This document shows, in pieces, positions 32,389-42,629 of a stretch of DNA of 64,000 bases. The stretch lies in assembly GCA_026004795.1 (NCBI GenBank), contig BPJV01000007.1, positions 62,001 through 126,000 on the forward strand, in the 5' to 3' direction. The translations under genes and the position numbers were made by a program. Source of the DNA: Pirellulaceae bacterium. Its GTDB lineage: Bacteria; Planctomycetota; Planctomycetia; Pirellulales; Pirellulaceae. The notes beneath the pieces were generated by a model, which searched no databases, had not been told where the DNA came from, and was given only the letters and a program-made list of their open reading frames with translations. The first letter of the stretch is position 1; each line of letters begins with the position of its first letter.

Positions 32389-33720
32389 TTATCGATCCAG
32401 TGTCCCCCAGAACACATCGTTGCCACGAATAATGTGAAATCGTCTCTCCTCGGCAGTGCGCCACTCATCGGACTCCAAGATCCAGTCGACGTCGTCCCAC
32501 TGAGCTGTCTGCCATTGCAGTAGGCCGACGAGAATGTCTCCGGGTCGGATCTGCGCACGGTCAGCTAATCCCCCACGAGTGACCGCCACGACGCGCATTC
32601 CACCTTGGTAGCTGTCATCGATTTGCTGCACGTCACTTGGATCCATTGGTTGCAGTCGCAAGCCGAGGATGGCTTCTGCCGAGCGGGCGGGGGCTGGGGT
32701 GGAAGTCAGCCGCACGTGGCTTGCCCCCGACGAGGGGCCGGTGGCCAGATTGACCGCCAGCGTCGTGCCATCTCGCTCCACCTCGACCTCCACATCACCC
32801 CGGTTTTGCGCTGAAAGCAAAGCCAACTCCAGATGCAGCCGATTCTCCACTCGGCGTCCAGCCAAGCTGCGGATGACATCTCCCCGCTTGAGTGCCGTAG
32901 CACTGCTGCGGTCGACCACGATCTTTTCCCGAATTCCATCTCGCTCGGTGCGGTAGGTAAACACATCGTTGCGTCGATCGCGCAGGGAACCAACCATCTC
33001 CGCCGCTACCTCGATGGCTTTGTCCACCGGAATAGCGAAGCCGATCCCTTGGGCGCCGATGCGCACCGCGGCATTGATGCCGATCATCACGCCGTCGGCG
33101 TTCAGCAGCGGGCCACCGGAATTACCCGGATTGATGCTGGCATCGGTTTGAATCAAATCGGGATATTCACGCACTCCGTTGACAGGAATTTTTCGGTGCA
33201 ACGCCGAAATGATGCCCTCGGTGACGGTGTGGTGATATCCGAACGGGTTTCCGATGGCGATGACCGGTTCCCCCAGCATCAAGTCGGAGGAGGTGCCTAA
33301 TTGGATCTCCGGCAAGGGCTGAGGGGGGCGAATGCGAATCAGTGCCAAGTCGGTAGCCTCGTCTCGAGCCACCAGTTGCCCGGCGAAACGACGACCATCG
33401 TACAAGGTCACATCGATCCGCCCCACGTCTTCAACGACATGCTGGTTGGTAAGGATGTAGCCCGACGAGTCGATGATGACACCTGCTCCCATGCCATTGA
33501 TAGGATCGGTGTCACGTAGGTTGTTCTGTCGGCTGACGGCCTTGGTGCCTTCGATATTTACTACGGCTGGTCGAGCGGCCTCGATGGCCTGGACCGTGCG
33601 CGTCCTTCGTGCTGTGGAAGGCTCGGCCGACGCGCAGTGCCTGGTAGCCGATGCTGGGCCAAGCAGTGCGACGCCGAAAGCTAGACACCTCAACGCGCGA
33701 AGTCTTGTGGACTGCGTCAT
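32389..33720 (-). CDS. DegP/HtrA-type periplasmic serine protease with two PDZ-like regions
   Basis: S1C-family protease of the cell envelope. A Sec-type signal region occupies the first ~35 residues. The catalytic triad is intact in numbering from the GTG at 33726: His96 in TNQHVVED, Asp126 in ATDLALIRI and Ser203 in NPGNSGGPL. A PDZ-like region follows near 270-340 (VDRSSATALKRGDVIRSLAGRRV), then a second near 365-420 (GMRVVAVTRGGLADRAQIRPGDILVGL). Such enzymes degrade or refold damaged exported proteins. The start at ATG 33720 has GGAAGGG upstream; a GTG two codons earlier is the alternative. At about 440 residues it has normal HtrA length. Confidence 0.9.
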   Translation of the reverse strand: MTQSTRLRALRCLAFGVALLGPASATRHCASAEPSTARRTRTVQAIEAARPAVVNIEGTKAVSRQNNLRDTDPINGMGAGVIIDSSGYILTNQHVVEDVGRIDVTLYDGRRFAGQLVARDEATDLALIRIRPPQPLPEIQLGTSSDLMLGEPVIAIGNPFGYHHTVTEGIISALHRKIPVNGVREYPDLIQTDASINPGNSGGPLLNADGVMIGINAAVRIGAQGIGFAIPVDKAIEVAAEMVGSLRDRRNDVFTYRTERDGIREKIVVDRSSATALKRGDVIRSLAGRRVENRLHLELALLSAQNRGDVEVEVERDGTTLAVNLATGPSSGASHVRLTSTPAPARSAEAILGLRLQPMDPSDVQQIDDSYQGGMRVVAVTRGGLADRAQIRPGDILVGLLQWQTAQWDDVDWILESDEWRTAEERRFHIIRGNDVFWGTLDR

Positions 33721-33960
33721 GGACACCCTTCCGAGCGGGAAATCGGTTGGGAGCGATCACGATTTTTGCGGGTCATCGCCGATCGCCACGGACAGCCAGC
33801 ATCACCCCCTGTGAGCGGCGTGGCATGCCCATTGAAATCGGTCGCACGGCTTACGCTGCTTCATCCGGCAATGTGGCGTCGGCAGTAGCCGCCTATTTTG
33901 ACATCGCGTCAAGCTGGGAAGAATCTCCGGGCTAGGTGGAGGGGCCGGGTTCCGCAGAGA

Positions 33961-34407
33961 TTAGCTGGCATCCTCCTGGTGATCCATCATCCGAATGTAC
34001 TGACGCAACCGCTCCAGCTCATCGGTCGTATCCTTCAGCTTGAGCATGTTCTCCACGCGTTTCCGCAGTTCCACCTTGTTGATTGGCTTGGAAAGGAAAT
34101 CATCCGTGCCGGCTTTGACAGCCCGCTCGATATCTCCCAATTCGTTGAGAGCGGTGACCATCAGCACCATGATCCGCGAGGTTTCGGGGTTTTCCTTCAA
34201 TTGCTGGCAGACTTCGAAGCCATTGAGTTTGGGCATCATCACGTCCAGGAGAACCAGATCAGGTTGAAAGGAAGCCACTTTCTCCAATGTATCCTGCCCA
34301 TCGACAGCAAATTCGGTTTCGCAATCGATCGTTGCCAACAGGGCTTCGAGCAGTTCCCGATTGGCCGCATTATCATCAGCGATCAAGATTCGATAGGGAC
34401 GCTTCAC
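33961..34407 (-). CDS. Stand-alone response-regulator receiver protein (CheY-like)
   Basis: The protein is a single receiver domain. ILIADDNAANRELL carries the acidic pair, PDLVLLDVMMPKLNGFEV carries the phospho-acceptor Asp, VTALNE the conserved Thr and LSKPINKVELRKRVE the Lys. A short C-terminal coiled coil (KDTTDELERLRQYIRMM) follows and there is no output domain. The start is best placed at GTG 34407, which has GGAAGGAAG a few bases upstream; the open frame reaches TTG 34440 without such a site. Length from GTG is 148 residues. No histidine kinase is adjacent, so its partner is elsewhere. Confidence 0.88.
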   Translation of the reverse strand: MKRPYRILIADDNAANRELLEALLATIDCETEFAVDGQDTLEKVASFQPDLVLLDVMMPKLNGFEVCQQLKENPETSRIMVLMVTALNELGDIERAVKAGTDDFLSKPINKVELRKRVENMLKLKDTTDELERLRQYIRMMDHQEDAS

Positions 34408-34529
34408 CGGTCGCTTCCTTCCTGGATGAGCTTTAGCCAACTACACCAACACGTGGCAGTTCATCGCGCACCAACCCAACCCATCTGATGATGGTTCTAA
34501 GTGGCGGGACGCGCTGCGCCAAGGAGAAC

Positions 34530-35786
34530 TTAACAAACGGCAGTCGGAGATGGAGCAGGGACAGGGAATTGCAGGCCCAGTTGACGGACCTCCTCGCGAA
34601 TTGCTCGATGCTGATCGCCGTCGTGCGGATCGGCCAACGCGCGCAGCATCCATTGGGCGATCTGCTTCATTTCGTCGGCCCCCATGCCGCGGGTAGTCAG
34701 CGCGGGAGTGCCGATGCGGATGCCGCTGGGATCCATCGGCTTGCGTTGATCGAAGGGAATCATGTTCATGTTGACCGTGATCCCACAATGATCCAACACC
34801 GTCTCCGCCTGCTTGCCAGTGGTACCAATGCTGGTCACGTCGGCGAGGACCAAATGGTTGTCGGTGCCGCCACTGACAAGGCGCAGTCCGCCGGCCGCCA
34901 GACGATCTGCGAGGACTCGTGCATTGTCGATCACCTTGCGTGCATAGTCCTTGAACGCCGGTTGGGCGGCCTCTTGCAGACAAATGGCCTTTCCGGCAAT
35001 CACGTGCATCAGCGGGCCACCTTGCAGCCCTGGAAAGACGGCACTATTGATCGATTTCAATTCCGCTTGACGGCATAGAATCAGTCCGCCACGGGGACCA
35101 CGCAGCGTCTTGTGCGTGGTGGTGGTAATAAAATCGGCTACGGGGACTGGATTGTCATGCACTCCGGCGGCGACCAGGCCCGCATAGTGGGCCATGTCCA
35201 CCAGCAGCTTCGCGCCGCAATCGGCAGCGATCTCGGCAAACCGCGCATGAGGAATCTCGCGCGGATAAGCACTCGCCCCAGCGACGATCAGTTTCGGGCG
35301 ATGCTCCTTCGCCAGCCTGGCCACTTGATCAAAATCGATGCGGTGCGTACGCGCATCCACCCCGTATGCGACGAAGTTGTACAATTTGCCCGACAGATTC
35401 AGCCGCATCCCATGCGTCAAATGGCCTCCCTGGGCCAAGTCGAGCCCGAGCACGGTGTCCCCGGGCTGCAAGCAGGCAAAGTAGACGGCCGCATTGGCTT
35501 GGGACCCAGAATGCGGTTGCACGTTCGCTGCTTCCGCTCCAAAGAGTGACTTGGCACGCTCGATGGCCAGGGTTTCGACCACGTCCACATGTTCGCACCC
35601 TCCGTAGTACCGGCGACCCGGATAGCCTTCCGCATACTTGTTCGTTAGCACGCTTCCCACGGCTTGCATCACCGCCGGCGAGGTGTAATTCTCGCTAGCG
35701 ATCATCTCTAGCCCTTCCTGCTGACGCTGATATTCCGCTTGAATCGCGGACCAGATCTCCGGATCGGTCGACTCAATGAAGCTCAT
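34530..35786 (-). CDS. glyA: Serine hydroxymethyltransferase
   Basis: GlyA moves a one-carbon unit between serine and tetrahydrofolate (PLP enzyme, cytoplasm). The N-terminal motif [19 protein letters not shown], the [19 protein letters not shown] segment, the PLP-lysine motif [13 protein letters not shown] and the C-terminal [10 protein letters not shown] are all present. The 418 residues match the family. The start ATG at 35786 fits the conserved N terminus. It is one of several folate/C1 genes in this window (with folC, folK, mfnB), although they are scattered. The receiver gene is 90-120 bp downstream on the same strand. Confidence 0.95.
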   Translation of the reverse strand: MSFIESTDPEIWSAIQAEYQRQQEGLEMIASENYTSPAVMQAVGSVLTNKYAEGYPGRRYYGGCEHVDVVETLAIERAKSLFGAEAANVQPHSGSQANAAVYFACLQPGDTVLGLDLAQGGHLTHGMRLNLSGKLYNFVAYGVDARTHRIDFDQVARLAKEHRPKLIVAGASAYPREIPHARFAEIAADCGAKLLVDMAHYAGLVAAGVHDNPVPVADFITTTTHKTLRGPRGGLILCRQAELKSINSAVFPGLQGGPLMHVIAGKAICLQEAAQPAFKDYARKVIDNARVLADRLAAGGLRLVSGGTDNHLVLADVTSIGTTGKQAETVLDHCGITVNMNMIPFDQRKPMDPSGIRIGTPALTTRGMGADEMKQIAQWMLRALADPHDGDQHRAIREEVRQLGLQFPVPAPSPTAVC

Positions 35787-36048
35787 GTAATCTGCCTATT
35801 CGCTACCAAATAATGCCATACCCGTCCCCAAAATTTGCTTCCCGCCGAGGGGCTGCGCCGGTCACCCTACGTCGAGATCCGGGCCGTCGAACCAGGCCAG
35901 GGCCCTAGCGCCCCTCGCCCAGCTGCCATTGTTGGCCGGGCGGCCAAGTTCGTCAACGCGCGAGTTGCAAGGGAGGGAGCACCGATTGTCCGCAGCCAGC
36001 CTCCCGCGACGGCTTCGCTCCTCGAATTTCCCCCGCAGCGGCGATCGG

Positions 36049-36816
36049 TCACAGTTGCGAGTAGGGCTTCGGCACCCACCACGATTGATGAATCTTGCTG
36101 ACGGTCCCTTTGTACTTGGGCACCTCCCGCAACACCTGCCAATCGGGATGCTCGCGAAAACGCTCCCATGCCGCTTCCAGTGAGGCCTGGTCATCGTAGA
36201 CGGTCATGTAGGTCAGACTGGGCCGTGTGTTGCCGATCAGGGCTTGTCCCATGAACACCGGTTGGATGCCACAGTCGAGAAAGATGGGCACCTCCCCGGA
36301 GTTGAACATTTCCACCTTCAGATGGCCCAGATGTTCCGTGGGGCTTTCATAGGTGCGCATTTCGAACAATCGTGGTTTACCAGCCTCCCTCTGCGGAGGT
36401 ACCGCCACCTGAGGCCAACAATCGAAGGCCCACAACAGCTCACTGGTAATGCGTCGCAGGATGGGAGCTTTGGCGGGAATCGCCAAATAATCTTTGGCGG
36501 CCTCCAGGTATTGGGGATCGTCGTACAACTTCAAGTCGGCCATGGCCACCGCCTCCACGGACTCTCCGGGGATTATCAACAGGACCTCGATCACCTCGCC
36601 GGCCTGTGCCTGATCGAGAACACCGATCGGGCCTAATCCTTGACGATTCAGGGCGGGAAGCAGGGCGTGTTGCAAGTAGTCGTCAAGCCGCTTTTCCGCC
36701 GCTTCATCTTGCAGCTTGTAGATGCGAACCTCGATCGCTTGTTTCTCCTCCCCCATCGTCGCGCGGGCCATGAACAGCATCATCCCCAACAGAAGCCAGT
36801 GTCGTAAACGCATCAT
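36049..36816 (-). CDS. Secreted NIPSNAP-family protein
   Basis: A short signal peptide (about residues 1-22, ending near MARATMGEE) precedes two NIPSNAP-like ferredoxin-fold repeats: IEVRIYKLQDEAAEKRLDDYL near 28 and RLFEMRTYESPTEHLGHLKVEMF near 148. The motif TYMTVYDDQASLEAAWERF, followed by a Trp-rich end, is typical. Members are stress-responsive or haem/substrate-binding proteins with poorly known roles; planctomycetes have many secreted versions. The gene is divergent from the potassium channel with a ~110-bp gap, and 260 bp separate it from glyA. No catalytic site can be named. Confidence 0.85.
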   Translation of the reverse strand: MMRLRHWLLLGMMLFMARATMGEEKQAIEVRIYKLQDEAAEKRLDDYLQHALLPALNRQGLGPIGVLDQAQAGEVIEVLLIIPGESVEAVAMADLKLYDDPQYLEAAKDYLAIPAKAPILRRITSELLWAFDCWPQVAVPPQREAGKPRLFEMRTYESPTEHLGHLKVEMFNSGEVPIFLDCGIQPVFMGQALIGNTRPSLTYMTVYDDQASLEAAWERFREHPDWQVLREVPKYKGTVSKIHQSWWVPKPYSQL

Positions 36817-36925
36817 GTTACCTCAATAATCGAAAGCAGAGAATTGTGCCACTGCATCATGCCATTGCCAACGGGCCCCATTATACTTGACCACCACGAG
36901 GCAAACGAAGAAGGAGGGGCATCTG

Positions 36926-37840
36926 TTGAACACGACCGATCGTCGAACTGCTACTCGGCCGCCCAAGAGAGCCGCCTGGCGAGATCGATTGTATGTAATC
37001 ATCTTCGAAGCAGATACGCCCGCTGGCCAATGGTTCGACGTGGGCCTGCTGGTTGCCATCCTGCTGAGCATCGTGATCGTCAGCCTGGAGACGGTTCCCT
37101 ACTTTCAGAACACATCGCCGTGGCCGCACGTGTTGTATGGCGGCGAATGGGCCTTAACCATTCTCTTCAGCATCGAATACGTCGGTCGCCTGGTGAGCTC
37201 GCGACGCCCTTGGCACTATGCCCATAGTTTCTTCGGAATCATCGACCTGCTGGCTTGCCTCCCCATGTACTTGACGCTTCTCGATGTAAACTCGAAGTCG
37301 TTGATGATTCTGCGCAGCATTCGCCTATTACGGGTCTTTCGCGTGTTGAAACTGATGCGGATGCTGCGCGAGGCGCACGCCTTGCGCGAAGCGGTATGGC
37401 GCGCGCGGGATCGCATCCTGGTCTTCGTCGCGGTGGTGCTGGTGGCGGTAACGATCAGCGCCACGTTGATGTATCAGATCGAGCACGGGTTGAATCCTCG
37501 CTTTTCGTCGATCCCGATGGCCATGTACTGGGCCATCGTCTCGTTGACCACCGTGGGGTATGGCGATATCACGCCGATGACAGCGGTCGGCAAGTTCATT
37601 TCGGCCATGTTGATTCTGCTGGGCTACAGCCTCATCATCGTCCCTACCGGCTTTGTGTCGGCAGAAATCCAGTCGCTTAGGCGGGCTCACGACTTGAATA
37701 GCCGTACCTGCCCGCGATGTTTTCGCGCCGGACATGCCAGGGAAGCGAACTACTGCGACATCTGTGGCGAACCTCTGGTCCATCCTGACACGAATCAGGG
37801 CTCGGCCCCGCTTCCCTCGCCAGACTCATCAGGCACTTGA
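36926..37840 (+). CDS. Six-helix voltage-gated K+ channel subunit with C-terminal zinc ribbon
   Basis: Six hydrophobic segments form a voltage-gated channel subunit; the S4-like segment ILRSIRLLRVFRVLKLMRMLREAHAL has regularly spaced Arg/Lys. The pore loop SLTTVGYGDITPMTAVG holds the K+ filter TVGYGD. After S6 a cytoplasmic tail has CPRCFRAGHAREANYCDICG, a four-Cys zinc ribbon, and a short Pro/Ser tail. Start: TTG at 36926, with AGGAGG at 36912-36917 and 8-base spacing, gives 304 residues; the open frame begins at 36887 without a site. The zinc ribbon in place of a usual RCK or coiled-coil domain is uncommon. Its 3' end overlaps the convergent gene by 12 bp. Confidence 0.88.
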   Translation: MNTTDRRTATRPPKRAAWRDRLYVIIFEADTPAGQWFDVGLLVAILLSIVIVSLETVPYFQNTSPWPHVLYGGEWALTILFSIEYVGRLVSSRRPWHYAHSFFGIIDLLACLPMYLTLLDVNSKSLMILRSIRLLRVFRVLKLMRMLREAHALREAVWRARDRILVFVAVVLVAVTISATLMYQIEHGLNPRFSSIPMAMYWAIVSLTTVGYGDITPMTAVGKFISAMLILLGYSLIIVPTGFVSAEIQSLRRAHDLNSRTCPRCFRAGHAREANYCDICGEPLVHPDTNQGSAPLPSPDSSGT

Positions 37841-38800
37841 GGATAAGCGGTGGAGCCAGCGCAGTGGGTATAGGGCGGTCAATAAGAAAATGACCAGCCG
37901 CCCGATGTTACCCACGTGGATCAGTACGATTCCCTGGTCCTGCTGCACTACCTCTCGAGCCGGGGATACCACATCAGGCGCCGGTAGCTTCTCACCAGGC
38001 AACAACGTCATGGCCGCACGATCGTTGACCGCCAACCGACCGCGAAACGAAGAGGCGAAAAATCCTCGGTACCAGAACCCTGTCCCTTCTGGAGGCAACG
38101 TGTTGTATTCCTCCCATTGCTCTGGCGTCAATTCCCCAGGGGTCAACCACGGGACAGAGCGCTCGGCGAGTTCCACCACCCAAAAGCCATCCTCCATGCG
38201 CACCAGATGCAAGGGAGTCACCGTCGAGGCATCGGCCGCGTTTTCCCCATAGAAGGGGCGAAAGAACCAAGGGCGGTATTGTCCCAACTTGTAGTTCGCA
38301 TCGGCGGTCCACGCCTCATAGGGGTGATAGGCGTTGGCCAAGGCGTTTTCCCCCAACTCCTTCAGAATGGCCACGCGCCAACTAATCCCTGAGTCGCCGT
38401 CGGGCGGGGGCGGTAGATGACCGTGTTGCGCCTGATATTCGGCCAGCGCTTTGGCTACCATCTGCATGGCGATTCGCCCTTGCTGCATGGGATCCGCCGT
38501 CTCCCGTGACGGCATCAACAGCCCCAGCACCAACAAGCACGCTCCCGTGGCGACCACAACCTCCATCCGTGCCCCCCCATGCCGGGCGTCTATACCGCGG
38601 GCAGTGGTCTCGCTCCCCAAAGGTGCCGCGCTGTGCTGTTGCACTTCCTGCCGCGCCGCTGCAAGGATCTGCCACCACAGGAGCAGTACGAAGGCGGCAA
38701 CGGCCAATCCCCACAATCCAAATAGACTGATGGCCGTAGCATGCAGTGTCATCGCGTAAAAGAGATGACTGGTTCGCAGCTGGACATCGCCCGATTGCAT
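37829..38800 (-). CDS. DUF1559-like membrane protein
   Basis: The centre of the protein, AKALAEYQAQHGHLPPPPDG then SWRVAILKELGENALANAYHPYEAW, resembles the DUF1559 core (SWRVxLLPxLEQ), a planctomycete-specific family normally fused to a prepilin N terminus. Here the prepilin motif is missing; instead there are two membrane helices before the core (about 22-42 and 80-98) and one near the C terminus (about 297-315). The family's function is unknown. It overlaps the stop of the potassium channel gene by 12 bp on the opposite strand. ATG 38800 is the start, though later Met codons such as 38752 are possible. Confidence 0.68.
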   Translation of the reverse strand: MQSGDVQLRTSHLFYAMTLHATAISLFGLWGLAVAAFVLLLWWQILAAARQEVQQHSAAPLGSETTARGIDARHGGARMEVVVATGACLLVLGLLMPSRETADPMQQGRIAMQMVAKALAEYQAQHGHLPPPPDGDSGISWRVAILKELGENALANAYHPYEAWTADANYKLGQYRPWFFRPFYGENAADASTVTPLHLVRMEDGFWVVELAERSVPWLTPGELTPEQWEEYNTLPPEGTGFWYRGFFASSFRGRLAVNDRAAMTLLPGEKLPAPDVVSPAREVVQQDQGIVLIHVGNIGRLVIFLLTALYPLRWLHRLSSSA

Positions 38801-39127
38801 CGCAGCTCTCGTGAAACGTAGCGTCCCGCACGCGGTTATCTACTGGGGCGGCGGGCCGGTATCAACCCACGTGCTGTCGCTTGGCTAGGACTAGGACTGA
38901 CCCCTGGGATCGGTCGGTTGCGGCATTCCCTGCGTTCGCGTCGGAAAAGATCAAAGATGGTAGAACTGACTTCTAGTGTAACCAGGTGCCAGGTGGGAAT
39001 TCCAAGCATTCCCCCGGGGAAACTTTGTGAATTTCGTAACACCTCCCGCATAATCGGACGTGGCCCCGTGGACCATTGGCGGGCAACGGAGTGAGCACTG
39101 TCAACAGCACGGACAAGGTCGCTGCGC
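38801..39127. other. Gene-free stretch
   Basis: About 330 bases hold no supported gene or clear structure. It lies downstream of the large haem-c protein and upstream of the DUF1559-like gene on the same strand. Open frames here are short and lack ribosome-binding sites. Confidence 0.4.
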
Positions 39128-42100
39128 TCAGCGGGCGTTTTGAAGCAGGGCCAACAGATCGGCCAACTGTTGTGGGGTGAGCACCTCGCCCAGGCCGGCA
39201 GGCATGATGGAGGTTGCGCTGGGACGGCTTTCGACAATCTCATCGCGCTCCAGGGTAACTTGTTGATCTGCCGAGGTTTGCAAGGTAATGCGCCCGCCCT
39301 CTTCAGCAACCACTAACCCTCGCAGGACCCGACCATCCGCGGTGAGTATTTGCTGCGACCAAAAACCTTGTTCGATGCGCGCACTGGGGAAGAGGATCGC
39401 CTCCAAGAGGGCTTCCGGAGTGCGTGATCGCCCGATGTGCGTCAGCTCGGGACCAATGCGGCCACCTACATATCCCAGTTGGTGACAGGCGCTGCAGGCG
39501 GCTCGCGAACTGCGAAAAACCTGAAGGCCGCGCAAGGCGTCGCCGGGGGGCAAGCGTTGGAGCACTGCCTGCACCTCCGCCAGCACATCGGCGGGCGGTG
39601 CCGATAACCGTGCATCGATCTGTTTTGCCAGTTCCCGCACGGCCGAACTGCGGTCTTGGTAGAGTTCCACCAAAAAACCTTGAGGCAACGTGCGGGCCAC
39701 CGGCAGGTCGTCCAGCCGTTGGAGCGTCTGCCGGTCCAGGAGTTCGTCATCGGCGGAGGCGATGGCACGCAGCCAGTGGACCACATGCGATGGTTCGGCT
39801 TCCGCCAGATGGTCAAGTGCCCAACGCGCCGCTGCCTCGCTCCATACCATTTTCGACAAGATCTCCCATCGCCCCTGTTCGACGACATACCGCAGCAGGT
39901 CCGGATCGGCGATCCTCGTACCACGAGGAAGCGCCGCCAGGTAAGCCACACGCTCCGCGGCAGTCGTCGAGGCATGCATACGTGCTCGCAGGGAGGTCAC
40001 CAGCGGCTTCCAATCCTCACCACTCAGGTCCCATGCGGCCAACAGTGGCAGGAGGCGCGGTGGATCCCTCTCGACCAGGGCCATGATCGATTCTTGCCAC
40101 GCCGACGGTGGCGACCTGCCTTCCCACCGGCGGAGGATCGGTTCAAGTTGGGGTAGTCCGATGTGCCCCGCGCGTGCGGCGACGAGCTGGTCGCCGACCC
40201 ACTGCTGAACAACCGGCTGGTCACGCCACGCATCAATGACTGGCAACCACAGCGATGCGGCCGAGGAGTTCCCCTGTCGCCATTTTTGGTCGAGTACGTC
40301 GAGGAACTTCGCTGCCCATGGAGGGTGTTCGGCCAGGATAGCAGCCGTCTCCGCTACCACCTCGCCGTCGGAGCAATTCACCGCTTGACGCAAAACCGCC
40401 TGGAACCGCTCCTGGTCGGGATTCATGTGGCGCAGAGCACGCAGCGCCAGGAGCGTGACGTGAGGCCGATCGACCGCCATCCGCTCCATGACCTGCTCGG
40501 TGGCCGCTGTGGCCCGCAGTGAATAGACAATCGCATGCTCCAACGTCCCATCGCGCCGTGGCATGTGTGATGCGACCTCCATCAATGTGTCCGCCACCTC
40601 CGCGCTCACTTCTCGGTGCACTTCGGCGATCATCCCCAGCGCCTCCACCGCGCGCCGTTGACCAATGCCGCTTCCTTGCAAAGCCACGCGGCGCAGCGAC
40701 GCGACGGCGGGCCGGTAGCGGTGCAAGCCGACGCCATGACAGGCCGCTTGTACCAGTGGAGAATCCACCGGTTCGAGGCACCGGTGGACTTGCTGCAGCG
40801 GCAAGTCACCGCCGCGCGCCACGCCAGCCCACAAGGCGGGTAAAGCGTCCTCCTTGGATTCCGAGGCCGCCAGCGCCGTTTGCAGTAGCTCACTGGCCAT
40901 TTCCTCCGATCCATGCATCACCTCCAGCAACGCCATCCGCTGAATCCACGGGCGCGGATCGGCCATGCGTCGCCACAAGCCGCCAATTCCCCCCGCCGCG
41001 GACGATCGGGGGTGGTCCGCATCGGAAGACTCCGGCGCAGCGGATTGCCCGGGCGGAAGCAGCCGGTAGATCCCGCCACCAGCAACGCGCTGATCGACCC
41101 GGGAAGTGGGGCAACACAGGTCATACCAGCCGCCAGTATCGATGACCAACACGCCTCCGTTGGCATCCTCGAGGACGTCCGTGGGGTGAAAATCGACCTG
41201 GTCACTGGAGAGCAAGGTTACGGTCTGTGCCGAAAAACCGGCTCCTTGGGCCACGAGGCGGTGGGCCGTGATCTGGTGGACGTTGAAGAGGGCTGCCAGC
41301 AGCCACGGTGCGTCGGTCCTCGCCGACGGAGAGTCCGTGACCAGCGCCTCCAAGGCTTGCTGTAACGAACGACTAGCGACGGTCGTCAGCCCACTGGGAG
41401 CGGCTGGGCCCATGGACACGAGAGGCTCCATCAGCGGACCGGTCTGGGGGACGTCGTCCAGCACTCCATGCGGTTTGCCGAACACAGCTCCTACGGCGCC
41501 ATGTCCGATCCCGTCTCGCTGGCCATTACCAGGATGCACGAGAAAAGTGCTGGTGAAGAAGATGTCTCCGCCGTCGACCATGGCCACTTCTATCGGGTTG
41601 TCCATGCCACCGCTAACCACCAAATCGAGTGGCCCACCGTCCAATCGGCGGCGGTAGATGTGCGCGGCGCGATCGCGAAGCGTGCGGCCCCCGATCAGCT
41701 CGTGCGTCTGTTCGGCAAACGCCCCCTTGCACCAGTAGACCCAACCATCGCGCCCCAGGTAGGGGCCGTGAAGATCGTTTGCACAGCCGGTGATCGTACC
41801 GGCATCGAACCAGACCTCCCGCTGCTCGCAATAGCCGTCCCCATCGCTATCCACGAGTTTCCATATACGCGGGGGAGCAGCGGCAAGGATCACCTCGCCC
41901 AGACAGAGGACTCCTTCGGTGAACGGCATTCGGTCAGCGGCAAGAATGCTCGCGTCGAACACCCCATCGGAGTCGGTGTCTACCAAACGAACAATGCGGT
42001 GCAAGAGTTTCTCGTTGTGCAATTCGATGGGCCGCGCCACGCCTCCTGATTCCACCACGACCAACCGACCTTGGGAATCCCAATCGGCCACCACGGGCCA

Positions 42101-42298
42101 GTGCGTCAGCCCCTTGGTCGCTGCCGGCACGAGCTGCCAACCGGACGGCAGCACCACCGGTGGCGGACCTGGCGGAGCTTCTGCGCGCGCCGGTGGGATG
42201 TTGACGGCAGCGAACACCACCCCCCAACTCACGACTGCCGTCGATGCCCAAATGGCTAGCCGCCTTCTGCGCGTCGATGGAATCTGCAACTCTGCCAT
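39128..42298 (-). CDS. Planctomycete 'membrane-bound dehydrogenase'-type protein: beta-propeller, HEAT-like repeats, haem-c domain
   Basis: A 1056-residue exported protein. The signal peptide is about residues 10-41. A six-bladed propeller of the PQQ/NHL-like 'membrane-bound dehydrogenase' type follows (GWQLVPAATKGLTHWPVVAD, then several VVESGG-like and DSDGDGYCE calcium-loop-like segments, up to about residue 430). A long alpha-helical HEAT-like region covers about 440-900. The C terminus has a single cytochrome-c site CSACH in RAACSACHQLGYVGGRIGPEL, with the PGxx and SATSIMPAG segments giving the distal Met. Only one haem motif is present. It probably oxidises a sugar-like substrate or passes electrons in the periplasm, but the catalytic cofactor is not shown. 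It is divergent from the 12-haem cytochrome gene, 331 bp away. Confidence 0.82.
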   Translation of the reverse strand: MAELQIPSTRRRRLAIWASTAVVSWGVVFAAVNIPPARAEAPPGPPPVVLPSGWQLVPAATKGLTHWPVVADWDSQGRLVVVESGGVARPIELHNEKLLHRIVRLVDTDSDGVFDASILAADRMPFTEGVLCLGEVILAAAPPRIWKLVDSDGDGYCEQREVWFDAGTITGCANDLHGPYLGRDGWVYWCKGAFAEQTHELIGGRTLRDRAAHIYRRRLDGGPLDLVVSGGMDNPIEVAMVDGGDIFFTSTFLVHPGNGQRDGIGHGAVGAVFGKPHGVLDDVPQTGPLMEPLVSMGPAAPSGLTTVASRSLQQALEALVTDSPSARTDAPWLLAALFNVHQITAHRLVAQGAGFSAQTVTLLSSDQVDFHPTDVLEDANGGVLVIDTGGWYDLCCPTSRVDQRVAGGGIYRLLPPGQSAAPESSDADHPRSSAAGGIGGLWRRMADPRPWIQRMALLEVMHGSEEMASELLQTALAASESKEDALPALWAGVARGGDLPLQQVHRCLEPVDSPLVQAACHGVGLHRYRPAVASLRRVALQGSGIGQRRAVEALGMIAEVHREVSAEVADTLMEVASHMPRRDGTLEHAIVYSLRATAATEQVMERMAVDRPHVTLLALRALRHMNPDQERFQAVLRQAVNCSDGEVVAETAAILAEHPPWAAKFLDVLDQKWRQGNSSAASLWLPVIDAWRDQPVVQQWVGDQLVAARAGHIGLPQLEPILRRWEGRSPPSAWQESIMALVERDPPRLLPLLAAWDLSGEDWKPLVTSLRARMHASTTAAERVAYLAALPRGTRIADPDLLRYVVEQGRWEILSKMVWSEAAARWALDHLAEAEPSHVVHWLRAIASADDELLDRQTLQRLDDLPVARTLPQGFLVELYQDRSSAVRELAKQIDARLSAPPADVLAEVQAVLQRLPPGDALRGLQVFRSSRAACSACHQLGYVGGRIGPELTHIGRSRTPEALLEAILFPSARIEQGFWSQQILTADGRVLRGLVVAEEGGRITLQTSADQQVTLERDEIVESRPSATSIMPAGLGEVLTPQQLADLLALLQNAR

Positions 42299-42629
42299 TC
42301 CGCTTCTCCTGGTTGCTACGTCACGCCGATAGGGAGGGCAAGGCGAGGGATCGTTGCCCCGTACCGGTCTAATTGGCTCCTGCCATTCTAACCTCTACCG
42401 CTGGCGCGAGGCGTGATCGCCAGGTAGAGCCATCGTTTTTCGATGCGCTCAGCCCCATCGACCATCCGTGGCAGTACTTGAGCGAGGGCTTGCGGCTGGG
42501 GACGAAGCATTACAGACTGGTTGATGGTACCACCCGGTGGGGGAAGGTAGCGGTAGGCGATCGTCCGCCACCAGCGACTGGAGGCTACCCTGCGGATGCA
42601 AAGTTACGGCCACTACACGGAGAACGGTA
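42299..42629. other. Divergent regulatory region between two haem-protein genes
   Basis: The two cytochrome-related genes start here in opposite directions. Frames open inside the stretch (for example from 42537) are upstream extensions of the cytochrome gene with non-conserved residues. The ATG at 42630 has GGAG with 7-base spacing. No certain promoter elements or operator were identified; a shared regulator would be expected to bind here. Confidence 0.45.
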
